Positions 8,575 through 20,176 of a stretch of DNA of 64,000 nucleotides are shown here, piece after piece. This DNA comes from Odontesthes bonariensis (lineage: Eukaryota; Chordata; Actinopteri; Atheriniformes; Atherinopsidae). The stretch covers positions 12,242,743 to 12,306,742 of the forward strand of contig NC_134510.1 in assembly GCF_027942865.1 (NCBI RefSeq), read 5' to 3'. How positions within the stretch are numbered: position 1 is the stretch's first letter; each line of letters opens with the position of its first letter. The translations under genes and the position numbers were made by a program. Below the pieces are notes generated by a model. That model did not search any database. It saw nothing but the letters and a program-made list of their open reading frames with translations, and had not been told where the DNA came from.

Positions 8575-9067
8575 AGCTTGGTCTTTTATCAGCTGCCTGC
8601 CACTAAGTGATGATTGTTTTGATACTCTCACCCATCTTCGGCCTAAATGTCAATAGCCCCCTTCAAATAGCCTAACATGAGGCCAGGTTGCTTTGGTCAA
8701 AAGCCCTTTCCCGTTTACTATGGTGTTAAGTGCAAACCAAGACCTTATAATCAACAATGTGCCTTTTGCTAATGATTCTGTCCTGCCCAAAGCACTGTAG
8801 AAGGTTGTGACAACACAGCTTGTTGAGCAGTGGTCAGAAGATTCTCATGCAACAAGTGTCTTGGCTGTTGTTTAACAGGGCTCCTGAGGCAAACAAAAAG
8901 TAGGCATAGCATTTGGAAGCAAGAACTCTTCGGAGGTAAAGCGGCCACAATAATCTTTAAACAAGATGATGCAGTGGCAGAATAGCAATACGACATGGTA
9001 TTGCTAAGCAAGGAGTAAACTTGGGTTGCCTTGCCAGTGAAAATGTTTCTCTAGGAGAAGTCTGCAA

Positions 9068-9150
9068 TGTCAGAAGTGAGATTTGAACCCACGCCTCCAG
9101 GGGAGACTGCGACCTGAACGCAGCGCCTTAGACCGCTCGGCCATCCTGAC
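9068..9150 (-). tRNA. trnal-cag: tRNA-Leu(CAG), class C
   Basis: Unit 11. A57, T62. Confidence 0.9.
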
Positions 9151-9400
9151 TACGAAAAGGAATATTTGACGACACTGTCGGCGGGCCCAGGCATCATTCC
9201 AGCGAATATGTGGGTCTGCGTTGTGTTTGTGTTGAAGGGGAATATTGACGAGGCATGCAGCTTCATGGAAGACTCTCCTTCTGAGTGATGGGACTGTGAT
9301 AGCAATTTTCCTGCACCTTGAAAGGGGACACCAAAATCTTATTTCACTCCTTGGCGATAGTTGTCTTTTCGTCTGACGACTGTGTCAGTCACACAGAAAT

Positions 9401-9472
9401 TCCTCGTTAGTATAATGGACAGTATCTCCGCCTGTCACGCGGAAGATCGGGGTTCGATTCCCCGACGGGGAG
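9401..9472 (+). tRNA. trnad-guc: tRNA-Asp(GTC), consensus body
   Basis: Unit 11. Consensus. Confidence 0.95.
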
Positions 9473-9965
9473 AGCTTGGTCTTTTATCAGCTGCCTGCCA
9501 CCAAGTGATGATTGCTTTGATACTCTCACCCATCTTCGGCCTAAATGTCAATAGCCCCCTTCAAATAGCCTAACATGAGGCCAGGTTGCTTTGGTCAAAA
9601 GCCCTTTCCCGTTTACTATGGTGTTAAGTGCAAACCAAGACCTTATAATCAACAATGTGCCTTTTGCTAATGATTCTGTCCTGCCCAAAGCACTGTAGAA
9701 GGTTGTGACAACACAGCTTGTTGAGCAGTGGTCAGAAGATTCTCATGCAACAAGTGTCTTGGCTGTTGTTTAACAGGGCTCCTGAGGCAAACAAAAAGTA
9801 GGCATAGCATTTGGAAGCAAGAACTCTTCGGAGGTAAAGCGGCCACAATAATCTTTAAACAAGATGATGCAGTGGCAGAATAGCAATACGACATGGTATT
9901 GCTAAGCAAGGAGTAAACTTGGGTTTCCTTGCCAGTGAAAATGTTTCTCTAGGAGAAGTCTGCAA

Positions 9966-10048
9966 TGTCAGAAGTGAGATTTGAACCCACGCCTCCAGGG
10001 GAGACTGCGACCTGAACGCAGCGCCTTAGACCGCTCGGCCATCCTGAC
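9966..10048 (-). tRNA. trnal-cag: tRNA-Leu(CAG), class C
   Basis: Unit 12. A57, T62. Confidence 0.9.
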
Positions 10049-10298
10049 TACTAAAAGGAATATTTGACGACACTGTCGGCGGGCCCAGGCATCATTCCAG
10101 CGAATATGTGGGTCTGCGTTGTGTTTGTGTTGAAGGGGAATATTGACGAGGCATGCAGCTTCATGGAAGACTCTCCTTCTGAGTGATGGGACTGTGATAG
10201 CAATTTTCCTGCACCTTGAAAGGGGACACCAAAATCTTATTTCACTCCTTGGCGATAGTTGTCTTTTCGTCTGACGACTGTGTCAGTCACACAGAAAT

Positions 10299-10370
10299 TC
10301 CTCGTTAGTATAATGGACAGTATCTCCGCCTGTCACGCGGAAGATTGGGGTTCGATTCCCCGACGGGGAG
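10299..10370 (+). tRNA. trnad-guc: tRNA-Asp(GTC), C49T
   Basis: Unit 12. First copy with C49 to T, which turns C49-G65 at the base of the T-stem into a T-G wobble. A CpG site is lost. Probably tolerated. Confidence 0.92.
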
Positions 10371-10863
10371 AGCTTGGTCTTTTATCAGCTGCCTGCCACC
10401 AAGTGATGATTGCTTTGATACTCTCACCCATCTTCGGCCTAAATGTCAATAGCCCCCTTCAAATAGCTTAACATGAGGCCAGGTTGCTTTGGTCAAAAGC
10501 CCTTTCCCGTTTACTATGGTGTTAAGTGCAAACCAAGACCTTATAATCAACAATGTGCCTTTTGCTAATGATTCTGTCCTGCCCAAAGCACTGTAGAAGG
10601 TTGTGACAACACAGCTTGTTGAGCAGTGGTCAGAAGATTCTCATGCAACAAGTGTCTTGGCTGTTGTTTAACAGGGCTCCTGAGGCAAACAAAAAGAAGG
10701 CATAGCATTTGGAAGCAAGAACTCTTCGGAGGTAAAGCGGCCACAATAATCTTTAAACAAGATGATGCAGTGGCAGAATAGCAATACGAAATGGTATTGC
10801 TAAGCAAGGAGTAAACTTGGGTTGCCTTGCCAGTGAAAATGTTTCTCTAGGAGAAGTCTGCAA

Positions 10864-10946
10864 TGTCAGAAGTGGGATTCGAACCCACGCCTCCAGGGGA
10901 GACTGCGACCTGAACGCAGCGCCTTAGACCGCTCGGCCATCCTGAC
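10864..10946 (-). tRNA. trnal-cag: tRNA-Leu(CAG), class A consensus
   Basis: Unit 13. Full consensus. Confidence 0.97.
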
Positions 10947-11196
10947 TACGAAAAGGAATATTTGACGACACTGTCGGCGGGCCCAGGCATCATTCCAGCG
11001 AATATGTGGGTCTGCGTTGTGTTTGTGTTGAAGGGGAATATTGACGAGGCATGCAGCTTCAGGGAAGACTCTCCTTCTGAGTGATGGGACTGCGATAGCA
11101 ATTTTCCTGCACCTTGAAAGGGGACACCAAAATCTTATTTCACTCCTTGGCGATAGTTGTCTTTTCATCTGACGACTGTGTCAGTCACACAGAAAT

Positions 11197-11268
11197 TCCT
11201 CGTTGGTATAATGGACAGTATCTCCGCCTGTCACGCGGAAGATCGGGGTTTGATTCCCCGACGGGGAG
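11197..11268 (+). tRNA. trnad-guc: tRNA-Asp(GTC), G9 + T56 variant
   Basis: Unit 13. B-box C56 lost. Confidence 0.8.
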
Positions 11269-11761
11269 AGCTTGGTCTTTTATCAGCTGCCTGCCACCAA
11301 GTGATGATTGTTTTGATACTCTCACCCATCTTCGGCCTAAATGTCAATAGCCCCCTTCAAATAGCCTAACATGAGGCCAGGTTGCTTTGGTCAAAAGCCC
11401 TTTCCCGTTTACTATGGTGTTAAGTGCAAACCAAGACCTTATAATCAACAATGTGCCTTTTGCTAATGATTCTGTCCTGCCCAAAGCACTGTAGAAGGTT
11501 GTGACAACACAGCTTGTTGAGCAGTGGTCAGAAGATTCTCATGCAACAAGTGTCTTGGCTGTTGTTTAACAGGGCTCCTGAGGAAAACAAAAAGTAGGCA
11601 TAGCATTTGGAAGCAAGAACTCTTCGGAGGTAAAGCGGCCACAATAATCTTTAAACAAGATGATGCAGTGGCAGAATAGCAATACGACATGGTATTGCTA
11701 AGCAAGGAGTAAACTTGGGTTTCCTTGCCAGTGAAAATGTTTCTCTAGGAGAAGTCTGCAA

Positions 11762-11844
11762 TGTCAGAAGTGGGATTTGAACCCACGCCTCCAGGGGAGA
11801 CTGCGACCTGAACGCAGCGCCTTAGACCGCTCGGCCATCCTGAC
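11762..11844 (-). tRNA. trnal-cag: tRNA-Leu(CAG), class B
   Basis: Unit 14. A57 only. Confidence 0.93.
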
Positions 11845-12094
11845 TACTAAAAGCAATATTTGACGACACTGTCGGCGGGCCCAGGCATCATTCCAGCGAA
11901 TATGTGGGTCTGCGTTGTGTTCGTGTTGAAGAGGAATATTGACGAGGCATGCAGCTTCATGGAAGACTCTCCTTCTGAGTAATGGGACTGTGATAGCAAT
12001 TTTCCTGCACCTTGAAACGGGACACCAAAATCTTATTTCACTCCTTGGCGATAGTTGTCTTTTCGTCTGACGACTGTGTCAGGCACACAGAAAT

Positions 12095-12166
12095 TCCTCG
12101 TTAGTATAATGGACAGTATCTCCGCCTGTCACGCGGAAGATCGGGGTTCGATTCCCTGACGGGGAG
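12095..12166 (+). tRNA. trnad-guc: tRNA-Asp(GTC), C64T
   Basis: Unit 14. C64 to T at a CpG; G50-T64 wobble in the T-stem. Confidence 0.92.
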
Positions 12167-12659
12167 AGCTTGGTCTTTTATCAGCTGCCTGCCACTAAGT
12201 GATGATTGTTTTGATACTCTCACCCATCTTCGGCCTAAATGTCAATAGCCCCCTTCAAATAGCCTAACATGAGGCCAGGTTGCTTTGGTCAAAAGCCCTT
12301 TCCCGTTTACTATGGTGTTAAGTGCAAACCAAGACCTTATAATCAACAATGTGCCTTTTGCTAATGATTCTGTCCTGCCCAAAGCACTGTAGAAGGTTGT
12401 GACAACACAGCTTGTTGAGCAGTGGTCAGAAGATTCTCATGCAACAAGTGTCTTGGCTGTTGTTTAACAGGGCTCCTGAGGCAAACAAAAAGTAGGCATA
12501 GCATTTGGAAGCAAGAACTCTTCGGAGGTAAAGCGGCCACAATAATCTTTAAACAAGATGATGCAGTGGCAGAATAGCAATACGACATGGTATTGCTAAG
12601 CAAGGAGTAAACTTGGGTTGCCTTGCCAGTGAAAATGTTTCTCTAGGAGAAGTCTGCAA

Positions 12660-12742
12660 TGTCAGAAGTGAGATTTGAACCCACGCCTCCAGGGGAGACT
12701 GCGACCTGAACGCAGCGCCTTAGACCGCTCGGCCATCCTGAC
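12660..12742 (-). tRNA. trnal-cag: tRNA-Leu(CAG), class C
   Basis: Unit 15. A57, T62. Confidence 0.9.
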
Positions 12743-12992
12743 TACGAAAAGGAATATTTGACGACACTGTCGGCGGGCCCAGGCATCATTCCAGCGAATA
12801 TGTGGGTCTGCGTTGTGTTTGTGTTGAAGGGGAATATTGACGAGGCATGCAGCTTCATGGAAGACTCTCCTTCTGAGTGATGGGACTGTGATAGCAATTT
12901 TCCTGCACCTTGAAAGGGGACACCAAAATCTTATTTCACTCCTTGGCGATAGTTGTCTTTTCGTCTGACGACTGTGTCAGTCACACAGAAAT

Positions 12993-13064
12993 TCCTCGTT
13001 AGTATAATGGACAGTATCTCCGCCTGTCACGCGGAAGATCGGGGTTCGATTCCCCGACGGGGAG
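12993..13064 (+). tRNA. trnad-guc: tRNA-Asp(GTC), consensus body
   Basis: Unit 15. Consensus. Confidence 0.95.
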
Positions 13065-13557
13065 AGCTTGGTCTTTTATCAGCTGCCTGCCACCAAGTGA
13101 TGATTGCTTTGATACTCTCACCCATCTTCGGCCTAAATGTCAATAGCCCCCTTCAAATAGCCTAACATGAGGCCAGGTTGCTTTGGTCAAAAGCCCTTTC
13201 CCGTTTACTATGGTGTTAAGTGCAAACCAAGACCTTATAATCAACAATGTGCCTTTTGCTAATGATTCTGTCCTGCCCAAAGCACTGTAGAAGGTTGTGA
13301 CAACACAGCTTGTTGAGCAGTGGTCAGAAGATTCTCATGCAACAAGTGTCTTGGCTGTTGTTTAACAGGGCTCCTGAGGCAAACAAAAAGTAGGCATAGC
13401 ATTTGGAAGCAAGAACTCTTCGGAGGTAAAGCGGCCACAATAATCTTTAAACAAGATGATGCAGTGGCAGAATAGCAATACGACATGGTATTGCTAAGCA
13501 AGGAGTAAACTTGGGTTTCCTTGCCAGTGAAAATGTTTCTCTAGGAGAAGTCTGCAA

Positions 13558-13640
13558 TGTCAGAAGTGAGATTTGAACCCACGCCTCCAGGGGAGACTGC
13601 GACCTGAACGCAGCGCCTTAGACCGCTCGGCCATCCTGAC
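13558..13640 (-). tRNA. trnal-cag: tRNA-Leu(CAG), class C
   Basis: Unit 16. A57, T62. Confidence 0.9.
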
Positions 13641-13890
13641 TACTAAAAGGAATATTTGACGACACTGTCGGCGGGCCCAGGCATCATTCCAGCGAATATG
13701 TGGGTCTGCGTTGTGTTTGTGTTGAAGGGGAATATTGACGAGGCATGCAGCTTCATGGAAGACTCTCCTTCTGAGTGATGGGACTGTGATAGCAATTTTC
13801 CTGCACCTTGAAAGGGGACACCAAAATCTTATTTCACTCCTTGGCGATAGTTGTCTTTTCGTCTGACGACTGTGTCAGTCACACAGAAAT

Positions 13891-13962
13891 TCCTCGTTAG
13901 TATAATGGACAGTATCTCCGCCTGTCACGCGGAAGATTGGGGTTCGATTCCCCGACGGGGAG
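13891..13962 (+). tRNA. trnad-guc: tRNA-Asp(GTC), C49T
   Basis: Unit 16. T49-G65 wobble. Confidence 0.92.
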
Positions 13963-14455
13963 AGCTTGGTCTTTTATCAGCTGCCTGCCACCAAGTGATG
14001 ATTGCTTTGATACTCTCACCCATCTTCGGCCTAAATGTCAATAGCCCCCTTCAAATAGCTTAACATGAGGCCAGGTTGCTTTGGTCAAAAGCCCTTTCCC
14101 GTTTACTATGGTGTTAAGTGCAAACCAAGACCTTATAATCAACAATGTGCCTTTTGCTAATGATTCTGTCCTGCCCAAAGCACTGTAGAAGGTTGTGACA
14201 ACACAGCTTGTTGAGCAGTGGTCAGAAGATTCTCATGCAACAAGTGTCTTGGCTGTTGTTTAACAGGGCTCCTGAGGCAAACAAAAAGAAGGCATAGCAT
14301 TTGGAAGCAAGAACTCTTCGGAGGTAAAGCGGCCACAATAATCTTTAAACAAGATGATGCAGTGGCAGAATAGCAATACGAAATGGTATTGCTAAGCAAG
14401 GAGTAAACTTGGGTTGCCTTGCCAGTGAAAATGTTTCTCTAGGAGAAGTCTGCAA

Positions 14456-14538
14456 TGTCAGAAGTGGGATTCGAACCCACGCCTCCAGGGGAGACTGCGA
14501 CCTGAACGCAGCGCCTTAGACCGCTCGGCCATCCTGAC
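14456..14538 (-). tRNA. trnal-cag: tRNA-Leu(CAG), class A consensus
   Basis: Unit 17. Full consensus. This extra unit lies between two copies of the four-unit repeat. Confidence 0.97.
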
Positions 14539-14788
14539 TACGAAAAGGAATATTTGACGACACTGTCGGCGGGCCCAGGCATCATTCCAGCGAATATGTG
14601 GGTCTGCGTTGTGTTTGTGTTGAAGGGGAATATTGACGAGGCATGCAGCTTCAGGGAAGACTCTCCTTCTGAGTGATGGGACTGCGATAGCAATTTTCCT
14701 GCACCTTGAAAGGGGACACCAAAATCTTATTTCACTCCTTGGCGATAGTTGTCTTTTCATCTGACGACTGTGTCAGTCACACAGAAAT

Positions 14789-14860
14789 TCCTCGTTGGTA
14801 TAATGGACAGTATCTCCGCCTGTCACGCGGAAGATTGGGGTTCGATTCCCCGACGGGGAG
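14789..14860 (+). tRNA. trnad-guc: tRNA-Asp(GTC), G9 + C49T, C56 intact
   Basis: Unit 17. The left half is of the G9 lineage, while the right half (T49, C56) and the following spacer are of the unit 16 type. This looks like a crossover or conversion inside the Asp gene, between 14797 and 14836. The B box is intact. Confidence 0.92.
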
Positions 14861-15353
14861 AGCTTGGTCTTTTATCAGCTGCCTGCCACCAAGTGATGAT
14901 TGCTTTGATACTCTCACCCATCTTCGGCCTAAATGTCAATAGCCCCCTTCAAATAGCTTAACATGAGGCCAGGTTGCTTTGGTCAAAAGCCCTTTCCCGT
15001 TTACTATGGTGTTAAGTGCAAACCAAGACCTTATAATCAACAATGTGCCTTTTGCTAATGATTCTGTCCTGCCCAAAGCACTGTAGAAGGTTGTGACAAC
15101 ACAGCTTGTTGAGCAGTGGTCAGAAGATTCTCATGCAACAAGTGTCTTGGCTGTTGTTTAACAGGGCTCCTGAGGCAAACAAAAAGAAGGCATAGCATTT
15201 GGAAGCAAGAACTCTTCGGAGGTAAAGCGGCCACAATAATCTTTAAACAAGATGATGCAGTGGCAGAATAGCAATACGAAATGGTATTGCTAAGCAAGGA
15301 GTAAACTTGGGTTGCCTTGCCAGTGAAAATGTTTCTCTAGGAGAAGTCTGCAA

Positions 15354-15436
15354 TGTCAGAAGTGGGATTCGAACCCACGCCTCCAGGGGAGACTGCGACC
15401 TGAACGCAGCGCCTTAGACCGCTCGGCCATCCTGAC
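15354..15436 (-). tRNA. trnal-cag: tRNA-Leu(CAG), class A consensus
   Basis: Unit 18. Full consensus. Confidence 0.97.
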
Positions 15437-15686
15437 TACGAAAAGGAATATTTGACGACACTGTCGGCGGGCCCAGGCATCATTCCAGCGAATATGTGGG
15501 TCTGCGTTGTGTTTGTGTTGAAGGGGAATATTGACGAGGCATGCAGCTTCAGGGAAGACTCTCCTTCTGAGTGATGGGACTGCGATAGCAATTTTCCTGC
15601 ACCTTGAAAGGGGACACCAAAATCTTATTTCACTCCTTGGCGATAGTTGTCTTTTCATCTGACGACTGTGTCAGTCACACAGAAAT

Positions 15687-15758
15687 TCCTCGTTGGTATA
15701 ATGGACAGTATCTCCGCCTGTCACGCGGAAGATCGGGGTTTGATTCCCCGACGGGGAG
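15687..15758 (+). tRNA. trnad-guc: tRNA-Asp(GTC), G9 + T56 variant
   Basis: Unit 18. B-box C56 lost. Confidence 0.8.
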
Positions 15759-16251
15759 AGCTTGGTCTTTTATCAGCTGCCTGCCACCAAGTGATGATTG
15801 TTTTGATACTCTCACCCATCTTCGGCCTAAATGTCAATAGCCCCCTTCAAATAGCCTAACATGAGGCCAGGTTGCTTTGGTCAAAAGCCCTTTCCCGTTT
15901 ACTATGGTGTTAAGTGCAAACCAAGACCTTATAATCAACAATGTGCCTTTTGCTAATGATTCTGTCCTGCCCAAAGCACTGTAGAAGGTTGTGACAACAC
16001 AGCTTGTTGAGCAGTGGTCAGAAGATTCTCATGCAACAAGTGTCTTGGCTGTTGTTTAACAGGGCTCCTGAGGAAAACAAAAAGTAGGCATAGCATTTGG
16101 AAGCAAGAACTCTTCGGAGGTAAAGCGGCCACAATAATCTTTAAACAAGATGATGCAGTGGCAGAATAGCAATACGACATGGTATTGCTAAGCAAGGAGT
16201 AAACTTGGGTTTCCTTGCCAGTGAAAATGTTTCTCTAGGAGAAGTCTGCAA

Positions 16252-16334
16252 TGTCAGAAGTGGGATTTGAACCCACGCCTCCAGGGGAGACTGCGACCTG
16301 AACGCAGCGCCTTAGACCGCTCGGCCATCCTGAC
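16252..16334 (-). tRNA. trnal-cag: tRNA-Leu(CAG), class B
   Basis: Unit 19. A57 only. Confidence 0.93.
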
Positions 16335-16584
16335 TACTAAAAGCAATATTTGACGACACTGTCGGCGGGCCCAGGCATCATTCCAGCGAATATGTGGGTC
16401 TGCGTTGTGTTCGTGTTGAAGAGGAATATTGACGAGGCATGCAGCTTCATGGAAGACTCTCCTTCTGAGTAATGGGACTGTGATAGCAATTTTCCTGCAC
16501 CTTGAAACGGGACACCAAAATCTTATTTCACTCCTTGGCGATAGTTGTCTTTTCGTCTGACGACTGTGTCAGGCACACAGAAAT

Positions 16585-16656
16585 TCCTCGTTAGTATAAT
16601 GGACAGTATCTCCGCCTGTCACGCGGAAGATCGGGGTTCGATTCCCCGACGGGGAG
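16585..16656 (+). tRNA. trnad-guc: tRNA-Asp(GTC), consensus body
   Basis: Unit 19. Consensus; cactaagtg marker downstream. Confidence 0.95.
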
Positions 16657-17149
16657 AGCTTGGTCTTTTATCAGCTGCCTGCCACTAAGTGATGATTGTT
16701 TTGATACTCTCACCCATCTTCGGCCTAAATGTCAATAGCCCCCTTCAAATAGCCTAACATGAGGCCAGGTTGCTTTGGTCAAAAGCCCTTTCCCGTTTAC
16801 TATGGTGTTAAGTGCAAACCAAGACCTTATAATCAACAATGTGCCTTTTGCTAATGATTCTGTCCTGCCCAAAGCACTGTAGAAGGTTGTGACAACACAG
16901 CTTGTTGAGCAGTGGTCAGAAGATTCTCATGCAACAAGTGTCTTGGCTGTTGTTTAACAGGGCTCCTGAGGCAAACAAAAAGTAGGCATAGCATTTGGAA
17001 GCAAGAACTCTTCGGAGGTAAAGCGGCCACAATAATCTTTAAACAAGATGATGCAGTGGCAGAATAGCAATACGACATGGTATTGCTAAGCAAGGAGTAA
17101 ACTTGGGTTGCCTTGCCAGTGAAAATGTTTCTCTAGGAGAAGTCTGCAA

Positions 17150-17232
17150 TGTCAGAAGTGAGATTTGAACCCACGCCTCCAGGGGAGACTGCGACCTGAA
17201 CGCAGCGCCTTAGACCGCTCGGCCATCCTGAC
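17150..17232 (-). tRNA. trnal-cag: tRNA-Leu(CAG), class C
   Basis: Unit 20. A57, T62. Confidence 0.9.
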
Positions 17233-17482
17233 TACGAAAAGGAATATTTGACGACACTGTCGGCGGGCCCAGGCATCATTCCAGCGAATATGTGGGTCTG
17301 CGTTGTGTTTGTGTTGAAGGGGAATATTGACGAGGCATGCAGCTTCATGGAAGACTCTCCTTCTGAGTGATGGGACTGTGATAGCAATTTTCCTGCACCT
17401 TGAAAGGGGACACCAAAATCTTATTTCACTCCTTGGCGATAGTTGTCTTTTCGTCTGACGACTGTGTCAGTCACACAGAAAT

Positions 17483-17554
17483 TCCTCGTTAGTATAATGG
17501 ACAGTATCTCCGCCTGTCACGCGGAAGATCGGGGTTCGATTCCCCGACGGGGAG
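17483..17554 (+). tRNA. trnad-guc: tRNA-Asp(GTC), consensus body
   Basis: Unit 20. Consensus. Confidence 0.95.
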
Positions 17555-18047
17555 AGCTTGGTCTTTTATCAGCTGCCTGCCACCAAGTGATGATTGCTTT
17601 GATACTCTCACCCATCTTCGGCCTAAATGTCAATAGCCCCCTTCAAATAGCCTAACATGAGGCCAGGTTGCTTTGGTCAAAAGCCCTTTCCCGTTTACTA
17701 TGGTGTTAAGTGCAAACCAAGACCTTATAATCAACAATGTGCCTTTTGCTAATGATTCTGTCCTGCCCAAAGCACTGTAGAAGGTTGTGACAACACAGCT
17801 TGTTGAGCAGTGGTCAGAAGATTCTCATGCAACAAGTGTCTTGGCTGTTGTTTAACAGGGCTCCTGAGGCAAACAAAAAGTAGGCATAGCATTTGGAAGC
17901 AAGAACTCTTCGGAGGTAAAGCGGCCACAATAATCTTTAAACAAGATGATGCAGTGGCAGAATAGCAATACGACATGGTATTGCTAAGCAAGGAGTAAAC
18001 TTGGGTTTCCTTGCCAGTGAAAATGTTTCTCTAGGAGAAGTCTGCAA

Positions 18048-18130
18048 TGTCAGAAGTGAGATTTGAACCCACGCCTCCAGGGGAGACTGCGACCTGAACG
18101 CAGCGCCTTAGACCGCTCGGCCATCCTGAC
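18048..18130 (-). tRNA. trnal-cag: tRNA-Leu(CAG), class C
   Basis: Unit 21. A57, T62. Confidence 0.9.
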
Positions 18131-18380
18131 TACTAAAAGGAATATTTGACGACACTGTCGGCGGGCCCAGGCATCATTCCAGCGAATATGTGGGTCTGCG
18201 TTGTGTTTGTGTTGAAGGGGAATATTGACGAGGCATGCAGCTTCATGGAAGACTCTCCTTCTGAGTGATGGGACTGTGATAGCAATTTTCCTGCACCTTG
18301 AAAGGGGACACCAAAATCTTATTTCACTCCTTGGCGATAGTTGTCTTTTCGTCTGACGACTGTGTCAGTCACACAGAAAT

Positions 18381-18452
18381 TCCTCGTTAGTATAATGGAC
18401 AGTATCTCCGCCTGTCACGCGGAAGATTGGGTTTCGATTCCCCGACGGGGAG
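18381..18452 (+). tRNA. trnad-guc: tRNA-Asp(GTC), C49T + G53T, probably impaired
   Basis: Unit 21. G53, which closes the T-stem with C61 and is nearly invariant, is T. The B box becomes GTTTCGATTCC. T49-G65 wobble as well. Confidence 0.75.
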
Positions 18453-18945
18453 AGCTTGGTCTTTTATCAGCTGCCTGCCACCAAGTGATGATTGCTTTGA
18501 TACTCTCACCCATCTTCGGCCTAAATGTCAATAGCCCCCTTCAAATAGCTTAACATGAGGCCAGGTTGCTTTGGTCAAAAGCCCTTTCCCGTTTACTATG
18601 GTGTTAAGTGCAAACCAAGACCTTATAATCAACAATGTGCCTTTTGCTAATGATTCTGTCCTGCCCAAAGCACTGTAGAAGGTTGTGACAACACAGCTTG
18701 TTGAGCAGTGGTCAGAAGATTCTCATGCAACAAGTGTCTTGGCTGTTGTTTAACAGGGCTCCTGAGGCAAACAAAAAGAAGGCATAGCATTTGGAAGCAA
18801 GAACTCTTCGGAGGTAAAGCGGCCACAATAATCTTTAAACAAGATGATGCAGTGGCAGAATAGCAATACGAAATGGTATTGCTAAGCAAGGAGTAAACTT
18901 GGGTTGCCTTGCCAGTGAAAATGTTTCTCTAGGAGAAGTCTGCAA

Positions 18946-19028
18946 TGTCATAAGTGGGATTCGAACCCACGCCTCCAGGGGAGACTGCGACCTGAACGCA
19001 GCGCCTTAGACCGCTCGGCCATCCTGAC
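18946..19028 (-). tRNA. trnal-cag: tRNA-Leu(CAG), class A with C68A
   Basis: Unit 22. Consensus T-arm. C68 is A, giving a G5/A68 mismatch in the acceptor stem. Private to this copy. Confidence 0.88.
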
Positions 19029-19278
19029 TACGAAAAGGAATATTTGACGACACTGTCGGCGGGCCCAGGCATCATTCCAGCGAATATGTGGGTCTGCGTT
19101 GTGTTTGTGTTGAAGGGGAATATTGACGAGGCATGCAGCTTCAGGGAAGACTCTCCTTCTGAGTGATGGGACTGCGATAGCAATTTTCCTGCACCTTGAA
19201 AGGGGACACCAAAATCTTATTTCACTCCTTGGCGATAGTTGTCTTTTCATCTGACGACTGTGTCAGTCACACAGAAAT

Positions 19279-19350
19279 TCCTCGTTGGTATAATGGACAG
19301 TATCTCCGCCTGTCACGCGGAAGATCGGGGTTTGATTCCCCGACGGGGAG
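19279..19350 (+). tRNA. trnad-guc: tRNA-Asp(GTC), G9 + T56 variant
   Basis: Unit 22. B-box C56 lost. Confidence 0.8.
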
Positions 19351-19843
19351 AGCTTGGTCTTTTATCAGCTGCCTGCCACCAAGTGATGATTGTTTTGATA
19401 CTCTCACCCATCTTCGGCCTAAATGTCAATAGCCCCGTTCAAATAGCCTAACATGAGGCCAGGTTGCTTTGGTCAAAAGCCCTTTCCCGTTTACTATGGT
19501 GTTAAGTGCAAACCAAGACCTTATAATCAACAATGTGCCTTTTGCTAATGATTCTGTCCTGCCCAAAGCACTGTAGAAGGTTGTGACAACACAGCTTGTT
19601 GAGCAGTGGTCAGAAGATTCTCATGCAACAAGTGTCTTGGCTGTTGTTTAACAGGGCTCCTGAGGAAAACAAAAAGTAGGCATAGCATTTGGAAGCAAGA
19701 ACTCTTCGGAGGTAAAGCGGCCACAATAATCTTTAAACAAGATGATGCAGTGGCAGAATAGCAATACGACATGGTATTGCTAAGCAAGGAGTAAACTTGG
19801 GTTTCCTTGCCAGTGAAAATGTTTCTCTAGGAGAAGTCTGCAA

Positions 19844-19926
19844 TGTCAGAAGTGGGCTTTGAACTCACGCCTCAAGGGGAGACTGCGACCTGAACGCAGC
19901 ACCTTAGACCGCTCGGCCATCCTGAC
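19844..19926 (-). tRNA. trnal-cag: tRNA-Leu(CAG), class D with variable-arm change and C25T
   Basis: Unit 23. A52/C62 mismatch, A57, G60, the TGAG variable-arm change of unit 3, and C25 to T (G10-T25 wobble). One of the most altered Leu copies. Confidence 0.7.
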
Positions 19927-20176
19927 TACTAAAAGCAATATTTGACGACACTGTCGGCGGGCCCAGGCATCATTCCAGCGAATATGTGGGTCTGCGTTGT
20001 GTTCGTGTTGAAGAGGAATATTGACGAGGCATGCAGCTTCATGGAAGACTCTCCTTCTGAGTAATGGGACTGTGATAGCAATTTTCCTGCACCTTGAAAC
20101 GGGACACCAAAATCTTATTTCACTCCTTGGCGATAGTTGTCTTTTCGTCTGACGACTGTGTCAGGCACACAGAAAT

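Larger units (their letters stand above)
7185..10776. repeat. Four-unit higher-order repeat, copy 1 (units 9-12)
   Basis: Unit order by Leu class is A, B, C, C. The Asp genes are G9+T56, consensus, consensus and C49T. The second unit carries cactaagtg instead of caccaagtg after its Asp gene. The same ordered set recurs immediately (units 13-16) and again at units 18-21, a 3592-bp period. Confidence 0.85.
10777..14368. repeat. Four-unit higher-order repeat, copy 2 (units 13-16)
   Basis: Directly follows copy 1 with the same A, B, C, C order and the same spacer markers. It differs from copy 1 by a private Asp change in unit 14 (C64T). Confidence 0.85.
15267..18858. repeat. Four-unit higher-order repeat, copy 3 (units 18-21)
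   Basis: Same A, B, C, C order and spacer markers as units 9-12, offset by one unit because of the recombinant unit 17. The fourth Asp gene has gained G53T. Confidence 0.85.
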
